A stretch of DNA of 12,656 nt from Acidobacteriota bacterium (GCA_023415725.1 JAEZJR010000097.1:1-12656), one strand, 5' to 3'; counted from the stretch's first letter, positions 7,061 through 12,656 are shown. Numbers and translations are program-made. Notes: generated from the letters alone by a model not told the origin.

Positions 7061-7795
7061 ATGGGCCGCGTTGTCATTGGGTTACTGATCGGGCTGGTCC
7101 TTGGCGGGGTGATCACGTTCTTCGTATTCTTCGGCGTTCCGCGGGCCGGGAGTACGCCGGGTGTCCCGGTGCGTGCTCCGGAACCGACTGGAGTGCCAGC
7201 CGGGACGGCCCAGATAATTTTGAGGGAGCAGTTTTTTAACGACGTGCTTGGGACGATCTTCAACGAGATGAACGCGCCGAGCTTCGCCCTCGGGCCGCAG
7301 GGTAATGGCGATTGCGTGGGCAACCTTACCGTTGTGCCCGAGGGTAGCGGGGCGCGGACCAACGTGATCTTTGCGAACAATCGGTTAGAAGCTCCGCTGG
7401 CGTTTCGCGGGAGCTATAATTCGCCATTCGGTTGTGTGCAGTTTACTGGGTGGGCGAATTCCGTGATGGAACTACGATTCGATCAGGCGACGCAGTCCGT
7501 TTTCGGGCAAATAAATGTCGAGACGGTGAACCTCGACGGGGTGAACCCGATCATCAACGCGGTCGTCACTCCGCTGGTTCAGTCCACACTTAATTCGCGT
7601 GTGAATCCTGTACGCATACTCGACGGCCAGCAGGTGGCCGTCGACACGCCGATCGCCTCAGCGAATGCCAACCTTAAAGCGGCTGTAAAGGATGTTCGAG
7701 CGGAAGTGAAGGACAACGCTTTGAACTTGTACGTCGAGTACGATTTCGCCAGCGGACCACTCGTCCTGCCGCAACCACCACAGCAGCAACCTTAG
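7061..7795 (+). CDS. N-terminally anchored periplasmic protein of unknown function
   Basis: The 244-residue protein starts with one long Gly/Val/Leu/Ile/Phe-rich membrane segment (about residues 4-25). This acts as an uncleaved anchor; no lipobox or clear cleavage site is seen. A Pro/Gly/Thr-rich spacer (about 27-48) leads to a globular domain (about 50-235) that should lie outside the inner membrane. Cys85 and Cys125 could form a disulfide. The later part, with VNPIINAVVTPLVQSTLN and a following NPVRIL segment, vaguely resembles lipid-binding TULIP-like proteins such as YceB, but I would not assign it. The C-terminus is Pro/Gln-rich. It begins 4 bases after the lipoprotein stop, with only a weak purine-rich site ahead, so it is almost certainly in the same operon and translated by coupling. 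Confidence 0.82.
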   Translation: MGRVVIGLLIGLVLGGVITFFVFFGVPRAGSTPGVPVRAPEPTGVPAGTAQIILREQFFNDVLGTIFNEMNAPSFALGPQGNGDCVGNLTVVPEGSGARTNVIFANNRLEAPLAFRGSYNSPFGCVQFTGWANSVMELRFDQATQSVFGQINVETVNLDGVNPIINAVVTPLVQSTLNSRVNPVRILDGQQVAVDTPIASANANLKAAVKDVRAEVKDNALNLYVEYDFASGPLVLPQPPQQQP

Positions 7796-7817
7796 GTGGA
7801 CGGCAAATTATCCTTTA

Positions 7818-7856
7818 TCATCTCGTCAAGCCCGAAGTGAAGGCTTGACGAGATGA
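7818..7856 (+). promoter_or_regulatory. 15-bp perfect hairpin containing a start codon
   Basis: TCATCTCGTCAAGCC (7818-7832) pairs perfectly with GGCTTGACGAGATGA (7842-7856) around the 9-base loop CGAAGTGAA. The ATG of the downstream lipoprotein (7853-7855) is within the right arm. The likely Shine-Dalgarno GAAGG (7839-7843) straddles loop and stem. No T tract follows on either strand, so it is a poor terminator. It lies 22 bases after the preceding stop codon. A role in holding back translation is inferred from the geometry. Confidence 0.62.
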
Positions 7857-8257
7857 AGAATTTATTCACGATCATTTTTGCCGGTGTTCTGTTGACCGCG
7901 ACGCTCGGTTGCGGCTTGGTGAGCAGACTGCAAGAAGAAACTACCGATTCGTCTAATTCGAACAAGACGATCGGCGACAAGGCCGTTGATGTTGCGGTGG
8001 GCGACACGAAGATCGGCATCAAAGAATGCGACGAGGTCGTCGAAATTCTTAACGAGCAGATCAACGATCCCGATGAGAGCTTCGTAACGAAGGCGCTCAA
8101 ACGGACTATTCTCAATCAATTCCGCGAACAACTAAAGCAAAGTCTGGAAAACAATAAGACTGACAAACAGCAGGTGGCGGAATTCTGCAGGGAATTCAAG
8201 AAGAACCTCAAGGCTCCGGCGAATAACAACTCGAACGCACGCCAGGCGAAGAACTAG
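7853..8257 (+). CDS. Small lipoprotein, function unknown
   Basis: The 134-residue protein begins MKNLF and has a hydrophobic signal ending in lipobox T-L-G-C with Cys20. A Ser/Asn/Glu-rich spacer (about 28-40) precedes a helical body (about 55-120). This carries Cys59 (IKECDEVVEILNEQI) and Cys112 (AEFCREFKKNL), which could form a disulfide in the periplasm. The C-terminus is Asn/Ala-rich. I do not recognise a named family. The start is firm: an in-frame stop lies at 7838-7840 and ATG 7853 is the only usual start before the signal peptide. It is the last gene of a trio of exported proteins and ends at a bidirectional terminator. The start codon lies inside a hairpin. Confidence 0.82.
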   Translation: MKNLFTIIFAGVLLTATLGCGLVSRLQEETTDSSNSNKTIGDKAVDVAVGDTKIGIKECDEVVEILNEQINDPDESFVTKALKRTILNQFREQLKQSLENNKTDKQQVAEFCREFKKNLKAPANNNSNARQAKN

Positions 8258-8262
8258 TCGAT

Positions 8263-8319
8263 AAAAAAGGAAACTGATAACTGTTTCGATCCTTGATCGG
8301 GCAGTTATCAGTTTCTTTT
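8263..8319. terminator. Bidirectional intrinsic terminator between convergent units
   Basis: A perfect 14-bp stem pairs GAAACTGATAACTG (8270-8283) with CAGTTATCAGTTTC (8302-8315), extended by one G-T and three A-T pairs outward. An inner CGATC/GATCG helix lies in the loop. On the plus strand TTTT follows (8316-8319). On the minus strand the A run 8263-8268 reads as six T. It therefore serves both the lipoprotein operon and the frr end of the translation operon. Confidence 0.88.
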
Positions 8320-8339
8320 CAGTAACCGTTCGTTTTTTG

Positions 8340-8900
8340 CTAAACGCTCATAATCTCGGTTTCTTTGTTCTTGGCAAGTTCGTCGATCTTTGAGATGGTC
8401 GCGTTAGTGAGCTTTTGCACTTCTTCGAGGCCACTGCGTTCGTCGTCTTCGGAAACCAGTTTATCCTTCTGTAATTTCTTGAGAGCATCGTTTGCGGCGT
8501 GGCGGATATTGCGGACCGCGATGCGATGGTCCTCGGCGATCTCGTGCACCTGCTTCGCCAGTTGCTTACGACGCTCTTCGTTGAGCGGCGGGACAGGAAG
8601 GCGGATAAGTTTGCCGTCGTTCGAGGGGTTCAGCCCCAGGTTAGCAGCGATGATGGCTTTTTCAACGGCATTTAACTGGGAAATGTCCCAAGGCTGCACG
8701 GTGATCAACTGCGGTTCAGGCACGGCGACCGACGCCATCTGATTGAGCGGCGTCGCGGTGCCGTAATAATCAACGCTCACCGTGTCGAGCAATCCGACTG
8801 TGGCTCGGCCCGTTCGCACGTTCGAGAGCTTGCGCTTGAAGTCCTCGATGACGGCATCCATTTTCGGCTTAGTGTCTTTGATTACGTCTTGTACGCTCAT
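8340..8900 (-). CDS. frr: Ribosome recycling factor
   Basis: The 186-residue protein matches the family length (about 185). The N-terminal helix has FKRKLSNVRTGRA (21-33), followed by VDYYGTATPLNQMASV (43-58) in the second domain and QPWDISQLNAVEKAI (69-83). The arginine-rich helix RIAVRNIRHAANDALKK (126-142) corresponds to the conserved AVRNVRRDAND region; here the usual R-D reads H-A. With EF-G it splits post-termination ribosomes into subunits. It is the last gene of the operon, 10 bases after pyrH, with only a weak A-rich site before ATG, so coupling to pyrH translation is likely. A bidirectional terminator lies just past its stop. Confidence 0.98.
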   Translation of the reverse strand: MSVQDVIKDTKPKMDAVIEDFKRKLSNVRTGRATVGLLDTVSVDYYGTATPLNQMASVAVPEPQLITVQPWDISQLNAVEKAIIAANLGLNPSNDGKLIRLPVPPLNEERRKQLAKQVHEIAEDHRIAVRNIRHAANDALKKLQKDKLVSEDDERSGLEEVQKLTNATISKIDELAKNKETEIMSV

Positions 8901-8910
8901 TTTTCTTTAA

Positions 8911-9654
8911 CTATTTAGCTCCGGTCGCAGCATTATCGCTGGCCCCGACTAGCGTTCCGATACTGAGATCACCGCCGACGGCTTTAACGATGTTGCCGGT
9001 GACCTTCATGTTGAAGACCATGATGGGGAGGTTGTTGTCCATGCAAAGCGATATCGCCGAAGCATCCATCACTTTCAACTGCTTCTCCAGCACTTCTTGA
9101 TATGAGATCTTCTCAAAGCGGGTCGCGGAAGCGTCCTTCATTGGGTCTGCCGAGTAAATGCCGTCGACTTTCGTCGCCTTGAAAATGACCTCTGCCTTGA
9201 TCTCGAGAGCACGTAGGGCAGCAGCCGAATCGGTCGTGAAATAAGGATTTCCCGTACCCGCCGCGAAGATAACTACCCGCTGCTTTTCGAGGTGGCGCAC
9301 CGCCCGGCGGCGAATGAAAGATTCAGCAAGCTGCGGAATATCGATAGCCGACATCACGCGCGTGTGGACATCTTGTTGCTCAAGAGCGTCCTGCAGTACG
9401 ACCGAATTCATCATGGTCGCCAGCATTCCGATGTAATCGGCTGCGGCTCGGTCCATATTTCCCGCCGAGGCAGAGACCCCGCGGAAGATATTGCCGCCCC
9501 CCACGACGATGGCCACTTCAACACCGAGCGCGTGGATCGCTTTGATCTCGCGGGCGACCGATTCCGCCATCTCGGTGTCGATACCATAGCTCTTCGAGCC
9601 CATCAGGGCCTCACCGGAGAGTTTTAGGAGGATGCGTTTGAAAGCCAAGGCCAT
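8911..9654 (-). CDS. pyrH: Uridylate (UMP) kinase
   Basis: The 247-residue protein belongs to the amino-acid kinase family. The N-terminal phosphate loop region is RILLKLSGEALMG (7-19) with Lys11. VGGGNIFRG (51-59) and the UMP/ATP region AAGTGNPYFTTDSAAALRA (131-149) are followed by KATKVDGIYSADP (159-171). It phosphorylates UMP to UDP at the entry to pyrimidine nucleotide synthesis. Bacterial PyrH is hexameric and commonly regulated by GTP and UTP. Its place between tsf and frr is conserved across many phyla. The ATG has a modest GGTGA site four bases upstream. A large palindrome sits in the 73-base spacer between tsf and pyrH. Confidence 0.98.
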   Translation of the reverse strand: MALAFKRILLKLSGEALMGSKSYGIDTEMAESVAREIKAIHALGVEVAIVVGGGNIFRGVSASAGNMDRAAADYIGMLATMMNSVVLQDALEQQDVHTRVMSAIDIPQLAESFIRRRAVRHLEKQRVVIFAAGTGNPYFTTDSAAALRALEIKAEVIFKATKVDGIYSADPMKDASATRFEKISYQEVLEKQLKVMDASAISLCMDNNLPIMVFNMKVTGNIVKAVGGDLSIGTLVGASDNAATGAK

Positions 9655-9669
9655 AGTTCACCGGTTACA

Positions 9670-9708
9670 GCGGGCCCGCCGGGTTACGGCGAGCTCGCCG
9701 TAACCCGG
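9670..9708. repeat. Two abutting GC-rich palindromes, one of 30 bp perfect
   Basis: Bases 9679-9708 form a perfect 30-bp palindrome with half site CCGGGTTACGGCGAG. Next to it, sharing one base, is the 10-bp palindrome GCGGGCCCGC (9670-9679). A further CACCGGTTAC (9659-9668) echoes the outer arm. In RNA the long one would fold as a very stable stem of about 13 bp with a tetraloop. No T tract follows on the minus strand. It lies between tsf and pyrH. Confidence 0.85.
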
Positions 9709-9727
9709 TGAGCCTGCGGAATTCAAT

Positions 9728-10390
9728 TTAGCTGACCATCGAAGCGACTTCGGCCGCGAAATCGTCCTGCTTCTTCTCGATGCCTTCGCCCATTTTGTAA
9801 CGGGTGAAGCGGCGGATCGTGATGTTCTCCTTGATGGAGGCGATCTTGTCTGTCACCAGTTCACCGATGGTCTTCGAAGGATCTTTCACAAACGGCTGAT
9901 CTAGAAGGACATTCTCCTCGTAGAACTTGTTCAGGCGGCCTTCGACGATCTTTGAAAGGACGTCATCGGGCTTGTTCGCGTTCTTCGGGTCGTTCTTAAG
10001 TTGCTCACGGGTGATCTCGCGTTCCTTGTCGAGCACATCCGCAGGGACGTCCTCACGGCGTGCGTAACGCGGATCGGACGCCGCGACGTGCATCGCGATG
10101 TCCTTCACGAGCTGCTGGAACTCGTCACCGCGGGCCACGAAGTCGCTCTCGCAATTGATCTCGACGAGGACGCCGACCTTGCCGCCCATGTGGATGTAAG
10201 AACCGACGGCACCTTCCGCGGTCACACGGCCGGCTTTCTTGCCGGCCGTTGCGACGCCCTTCTTGCGAAGGATCTCCATCGCTGCCGCTTCGTCGCCGTT
10301 CGCCTCAACGAGGGCGTTCTTACAATCGATCATTCCGGCGCCGGACTTTTCGCGCAACGCCTTAACCGCACTTGCTGTGATCTCTGCCAT
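9728..10390 (-). CDS. tsf: Translation elongation factor Ts
   Basis: The protein has 220 residues, shorter than E. coli EF-Ts (283) but within the range of short bacterial forms. The UBA-like N-terminal domain has the signature LREKSGAGMIDCKNAL (12-27). The nucleotide-exchange core shows INCESDFVARGDEFQ (78-92), where Asp83 and Phe84 match the TDFV motif that inserts next to the EF-Tu magnesium site. It recharges EF-Tu with GTP. The ATG is chosen for a good GGAG (complement of 10397-10400) six bases upstream. It follows rpsB as usual, but an intrinsic terminator/attenuator lies in the 150-base gap, so its expression may partly depend on read-through or on its own promoter. Confidence 0.98.
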   Translation of the reverse strand: MAEITASAVKALREKSGAGMIDCKNALVEANGDEAAAMEILRKKGVATAGKKAGRVTAEGAVGSYIHMGGKVGVLVEINCESDFVARGDEFQQLVKDIAMHVAASDPRYARREDVPADVLDKEREITREQLKNDPKNANKPDDVLSKIVEGRLNKFYEENVLLDQPFVKDPSKTIGELVTDKIASIKENITIRRFTRYKMGEGIEKKQDDFAAEVASMVS

Positions 10391-10472
10391 TATTTACTCC
10401 AATATGTACGACAATATTCTGTTTGTCGATTTGAAACACACTAAACAGACAAGCATTTGCCTGAACTATCGT

Positions 10473-10518
10473 AAAAAAGCGTAGCCAATTCACGGAAACC
10501 GGAAAAGAGCCACGCTTT
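10473..10518 (-). terminator. Intrinsic terminator or attenuator between rpsB and tsf
   Basis: Read on the minus strand, AAAGCGTGGC (complement of 10509-10518) pairs with GCTACGCTTT (complement of 10476-10485). This gives ten pairs including one G-U, around a 23-base loop, and a run of six T follows (A run 10473-10478). It starts 22 bases after the rpsB stop. The rest of this 150-base spacer holds a 14-bp AT-rich palindrome (10523-10536) and the tsf ribosome site. Confidence 0.75.
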
Positions 10519-10540
10519 CAAGAATTTTCGAAAATTAATT

Positions 10541-11530
10541 CTAGCTCGCCGCCGCTTCGTTGCTTTCCTCAGTCGTGGACTTTCCGGCGTCCGGGCCGCT
10601 GCCGGGCTCTTCGTGAGCGTAAGATCCACCAGTGGGTTCGCTATGGGTCGCCTCAGCGGTTGACCATGACTGGTCCGCGGTAACGACGTCCATCTCGGCA
10701 CTCATCGGCTCGTCTTCGACATCTGGGCCTTCCTCATCCGGGTCGGTCAAGCCGGCCTTCGCGAGAGTGGCCGCGATATCGATTTTATCGTCGGTAACCT
10801 CTTCGTCACCTCCAGCGGTAACGGCGGTGCCACCCTCGGTGCCGATCTGCTTGCCTTCGAGGATCGCGTCGGCGATGCGGGAAGCGAATAGGCGGATAGC
10901 ACGCAGAGCGTCGTCGTTGCCGGGGATGACATGGTCGATGCCCTCAGGGGAGCAGTTGGTATCCACGACCGCGACGATCGGGATACCGAGACGATTTGCT
11001 TCTTTCACAGCGATATCCTCTTTACGGACATCAATGATGAAGAGCATATCCGGTGCCCCGCCCATATCTTTGATACCGGCGAGGTTCCTCATCAGGCTTT
11101 CGTGCTCGCGGTCAAGCTTGAGGCGCTCCTTCTTGGTGAGCATCTCGAAGCGGCCGTCTTCGCGCATGGCCTCGATCTCTTTGAGTTTAGCGATGGATTT
11201 CTGGACGGTTTGGTAGTTCGTCAGGAGGCCGCCGAGCCAGCGGTTGTTGACGTAGTACATGCCGCAGCGTTCGGCTTCTTCCCGGATTGCGTCCTGTGCC
11301 TGGCGTTTGGTGCCGACGAAGAGGACCTTCTGGTTCGGGCGCTCGGTGAGCGACTGCTGAACAGCCCCAAGGGCATCGCGGAAGAGCTTCTGCGTCTTCT
11401 GGAGGTCGATAATATAAATGCCGTTGCGCTCGCCGAAGATGTATTCCTTCATCTTCGGGTTCCAACGGCGGACCTGGTGACCAAAGTGAACCCCTGCTTC
11501 GAGGAGTTCTTTCATCGTTACTGTAGCCAA
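10541..11530 (-). CDS. rpsB: 30S ribosomal protein S2 with acidic C-terminal extension
   Basis: The protein has 329 residues; typical S2 is about 230-260. The core (1-230) is canonical: MKELLEAGVHFGHQ (6-19), WNPKMKEYIFGERNG (23-37), FVGTKRQAQ (71-79), NNRWLGGLLTN (95-105) and TNCSPEGIDHVIPGNDDA (191-208). Residues about 231-329 are a low-complexity tail rich in Asp, Glu, Ser, Thr, Ala and Gly. The start is TTG at 11530-11528. This gives MATVTMKELLEAG, matching the usual S2 beginning, and it has AAGGAG nine bases upstream. The first ATG (codon 6) would be 24 bases from that site. S2 joins the small subunit late and is needed for S1 binding. The tail's role is unknown. Confidence 0.97.
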   Translation of the reverse strand: MATVTMKELLEAGVHFGHQVRRWNPKMKEYIFGERNGIYIIDLQKTQKLFRDALGAVQQSLTERPNQKVLFVGTKRQAQDAIREEAERCGMYYVNNRWLGGLLTNYQTVQKSIAKLKEIEAMREDGRFEMLTKKERLKLDREHESLMRNLAGIKDMGGAPDMLFIIDVRKEDIAVKEANRLGIPIVAVVDTNCSPEGIDHVIPGNDDALRAIRLFASRIADAILEGKQIGTEGGTAVTAGGDEEVTDDKIDIAATLAKAGLTDPDEEGPDVEDEPMSAEMDVVTADQSWSTAEATHSEPTGGSYAHEEPGSGPDAGKSTTEESNEAAAS

Positions 11531-11566
11531 AACTTAACTCTCCTTTATATTTACTGGTTTCTGTAC

Positions 11567-11605
11567 TCGCCGGGAACTTGTCGATAAACCAAGGAGTCCC
11601 GGCGA
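11567..11605 (-). promoter_or_regulatory. Hairpin in the rpsB leader
   Basis: TCGCCGGGA (11567-11575) and TCCCGGCGA (11597-11605) form nine perfect pairs; CTTG/CAAG can add four pairs inside after a small internal loop. It ends about 36 bases before the rpsB TTG. There is no T tract. S2 represses its own mRNA through a leader structure in proteobacteria, so a similar role is possible here, but no sequence match to that element is claimed. Confidence 0.5.
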
Positions 11606-11616
11606 TGGGATATGCC

Positions 11617-11671
11617 CAGAGTTCCTGCTGTGGCGTGCCCTAAGAAGAAGCACGCTAAAGCGTGAACTCTG
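11617..11671 (-). promoter_or_regulatory. Two-part stem-loop after rpsI, with an alternative fold
   Basis: The outer stem pairs CAGAGTTC (11617-11624) with GAACTCTG (11664-11671). After symmetric 8-base internal strands, the inner stem pairs GCGTGC (11633-11638) with GCACGC (11650-11655) around an 11-base loop. The same CACGC can instead pair locally as CACGCT-AA-AGCGTG (11651-11664), so the two folds exclude each other. It begins seven bases past the rpsI stop codon. Confidence 0.5.
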
Positions 11672-11677
11672 AACCTA

Positions 11678-12070
11678 CTATCGCTTCGAGAACTGGAACC
11701 GCTTACGGGCACCCTTCTGACCGTACTTCTTGCGTTCCTTCTGACGCGGGTCGCGCGTGACGAGGCCTGCTTTCTTGAGCGTCGGCCGAAGGTCTGCGTT
11801 GTATTCCATCAGGGCACGCGTGATACCGTGGCGGACCGCACCGGCCTGTCCGGCGCTGCCGCCGCCGTCGACGTTCACGAGGATGTCGAACTTGCCGGTC
11901 GTCTCGGTGAGATTGAGCGGCTGGCGGATGATCATCTGCAGTGCCTGATTGGGGAAGTAGGTTTCGAATTCGCGCTTGTTGACGACGATCGCGCCGGTGC
12001 CGGGGCGAAGGTAAACACGTGCGGTCGAAGTTTTTCTGCGGCCTGTGCCGTAATACTGAATGTCTGCCAT
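11678..12070 (-). CDS. rpsI: 30S ribosomal protein S9
   Basis: The 130-residue protein has the usual length. It opens with YYGTGRRKTSTARVYLRPG (6-24). The middle has VDGGGSAGQAGAVRHGITRAL (68-88, a conserved S9 signature), then RDPRQKERKKYGQKGARKRF (106-125). It ends in the hallmark SKR, whose tail reaches the decoding centre and contacts P-site tRNA. It pairs with rplM as in most bacteria. The 59-base spacer before its ATG shows four heptamer repeats and no recognisable Shine-Dalgarno, so translation may depend on rplM coupling or an unusual initiation context. Confidence 0.98.
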   Translation of the reverse strand: MADIQYYGTGRRKTSTARVYLRPGTGAIVVNKREFETYFPNQALQMIIRQPLNLTETTGKFDILVNVDGGGSAGQAGAVRHGITRALMEYNADLRPTLKKAGLVTRDPRQKERKKYGQKGARKRFQFSKR

Positions 12071-12075
12071 GTTTT

Positions 12076-12103
12076 AGTTGTCAGTGGTCAGTTGTCGGTG
12101 GTC
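12076..12103. repeat. Four tandem heptamers in the rplM-rpsI spacer
   Basis: The units are AGTTGTC, AGTGGTC, AGTTGTC and GGTGGTC, followed by a partial AGTT. On the transcribed strand they read as GAC-rich heptamers ending five bases before the rpsI ATG. They resemble the heptanucleotide short tandem repeats described in cyanobacteria such as Calothrix, but relation is not claimed. Confidence 0.8.
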
Positions 12104-12129
12104 AGTTCAAGAGCGACCGCCGATGACGA

Positions 12130-12573
12130 CTATCTGGTTGCAATTTCCAATGTTTCAGGCTTTTGTGCGGCGTGACGGTGGTCGGCGCCTGCATAAACCT
12201 TAAGTTTCTTCGCCATGGCCTTGCCGAGTTTGGTCTTCGGCAGCATGCCCCTGACGGCGAGTTCGATCACCTTTTCGGGTTTCTTTTCGAACATTTCCTT
12301 GGCGCTCGTTTCGCGAAGACCGCCCGGATATAGCGTGTGGCGGTAATACACCTTCTGGTCGTCCTTGGCGCCGGTGAAGACCGCTTCTTTAGCGTTGATG
12401 ACGACGACGTGGTCGCCCATATCAAGGAACGGCGTCCACGCGGGGTTGTTCTTGCCGGAGATGATGCGGGCCACTTCGGTCGCCAGGCGGCCAACGGTTT
12501 TGCCCTTCGCATCGACGACGAACCACTTACGGCCGTCCGCCAAATTCTTCCCGCTCGGAAAATAAGTACTCAT
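12130..12573 (-). CDS. rplM: 50S ribosomal protein L13
   Basis: The 147-residue protein matches the family length. Motifs are KWFVVDAKGKTVGRLATEVA (16-35), GDHVVVINAKEAVFTG (53-68), YYRHTLYPGGLRE (76-88) and AVRGMLPKTKLGKAMAKKL (106-124), followed by KVYAGADHRHAAQKP. L13 is an early assembly protein of the large subunit, and in E. coli it represses its own operon. It is the first gene of the translation operon seen here; a promoter candidate and a short hairpin precede it. The Shine-Dalgarno before ATG is weak (AGG five bases upstream). Confidence 0.98.
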   Translation of the reverse strand: MSTYFPSGKNLADGRKWFVVDAKGKTVGRLATEVARIISGKNNPAWTPFLDMGDHVVVINAKEAVFTGAKDDQKVYYRHTLYPGGLRETSAKEMFEKKPEKVIELAVRGMLPKTKLGKAMAKKLKVYAGADHRHAAQKPETLEIATR

Positions 12574-12599
12574 ATCTGCCTACACACTGATAGCTATTC

Positions 12600-12614
12600 T
12601 TCGCAAAAAGCGAA
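12600..12614 (-). promoter_or_regulatory. Short hairpin in the rplM leader
   Basis: TTCGC (12600-12604) and GCGAA (12610-12614) are perfect complements around a five-base loop that reads TTTTT in the transcript. It lies in the presumed 5' leader, about 27 bases before the rplM ATG. In E. coli and Bacillus the L13 operon leader is a target of L13 control, so this may be a regulatory site. The evidence is limited to the fold and position. Confidence 0.35.
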
Positions 12615-12619
12615 CTGAC

Positions 12620-12648
12620 AGAGTATCGAAAACGCAAGTCCCAGTCAA
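12620..12648 (-). promoter_or_regulatory. Candidate promoter of the rplM-rpsI-rpsB-tsf-pyrH-frr unit
   Basis: On the minus strand, TTGACT (12643-12648, 5 of 6 to the -35 consensus) is followed after 17 bases by TACTCT (12620-12625), a poorer -10 match. Transcription would start near 12613, giving a leader of about 40 nt that includes most of the short hairpin. The window ends eight bases upstream, so further elements cannot be judged. Confidence 0.45.
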
Positions 12649-12656
12649 GCGATGTG

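Noticed and set aside
10401..10429. Possible tsf promoter (minus strand, TCGACA and CATATT with 17-base spacing)
   Set aside because: The start point would fall within or after the Shine-Dalgarno of tsf, leaving almost no leader; the -10 match is also weak.
10931..11587. 218-codon open frame on the plus strand opposite rpsB
   Set aside because: It is the antisense shadow of a canonical S2 gene; the composition is that of a reversed ribosomal gene and no RBS or family signal supports it.
12076..12103. Heptamer array as a CRISPR or iteron origin
   Set aside because: Units are 7 bases with no spacers, the array has only four copies, and it sits inside a ribosomal operon without any replication or cas gene nearby.

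Overview
The window reads as a chromosomal housekeeping region of a Gram-negative bacterium with moderate-to-high GC. The Asn/Thr/Ser-rich lipoproteins, the orphan membrane sensor kinase and the block rplM-rpsI-rpsB-tsf-pyrH-frr would fit Acidobacteriota, perhaps Blastocatellia/Pyrinomonadales. That placement is inference from gene style, not from a marker search. No phage, transposase, CRISPR array or biosynthetic cluster was found, and no stretch over 300 bases lacks a gene.

Left part (1-3530): a complete tRNA-Gln(CUG) lies 7 nt before a hotdog-fold acyl-CoA thioesterase. Facing it on the minus strand is a two-gene unit, a multi-span NarL-type sensor histidine kinase followed by a small four-helix membrane protein, with a good promoter candidate upstream of the kinase. 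Then, on the plus strand, a one-helix small membrane protein overlaps an isochorismatase-family cysteine hydrolase by 14 bases. A strong intrinsic terminator follows.

Middle part (3531-8320): a full-length UvrD/PcrA helicase is followed by three exported or membrane-anchored proteins: a lipoprotein with a LolA-like body, an N-terminally anchored periplasmic protein, and a second small lipoprotein. Both lipoprotein genes have translation start regions built into long inverted repeats. In one the Shine-Dalgarno is fully paired. In the other the start codon itself lies in a 15-bp perfect stem. A bidirectional terminator separates this block from the convergent ribosomal block.

Right part (8340-12656, all minus strand, transcribed right to left): rplM (L13), rpsI (S9), rpsB (S2), tsf (EF-Ts), pyrH (UMP kinase) and frr (ribosome recycling factor), a classic translation operon with UMP kinase in its usual place. 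The spacers hold a promoter and hairpin leader before rplM, four heptamer repeats before rpsI, an extended fold between rpsI and rpsB, an intrinsic terminator/attenuator between rpsB and tsf, and a 30-bp perfect palindrome between tsf and pyrH. S2 starts at TTG and carries an acidic C-terminal extension of about 100 residues.

I did not find a clearly new multi-gene system. The most interesting signals are the structured translation starts of the lipoprotein genes and the density of strong inverted repeats in the spacers.
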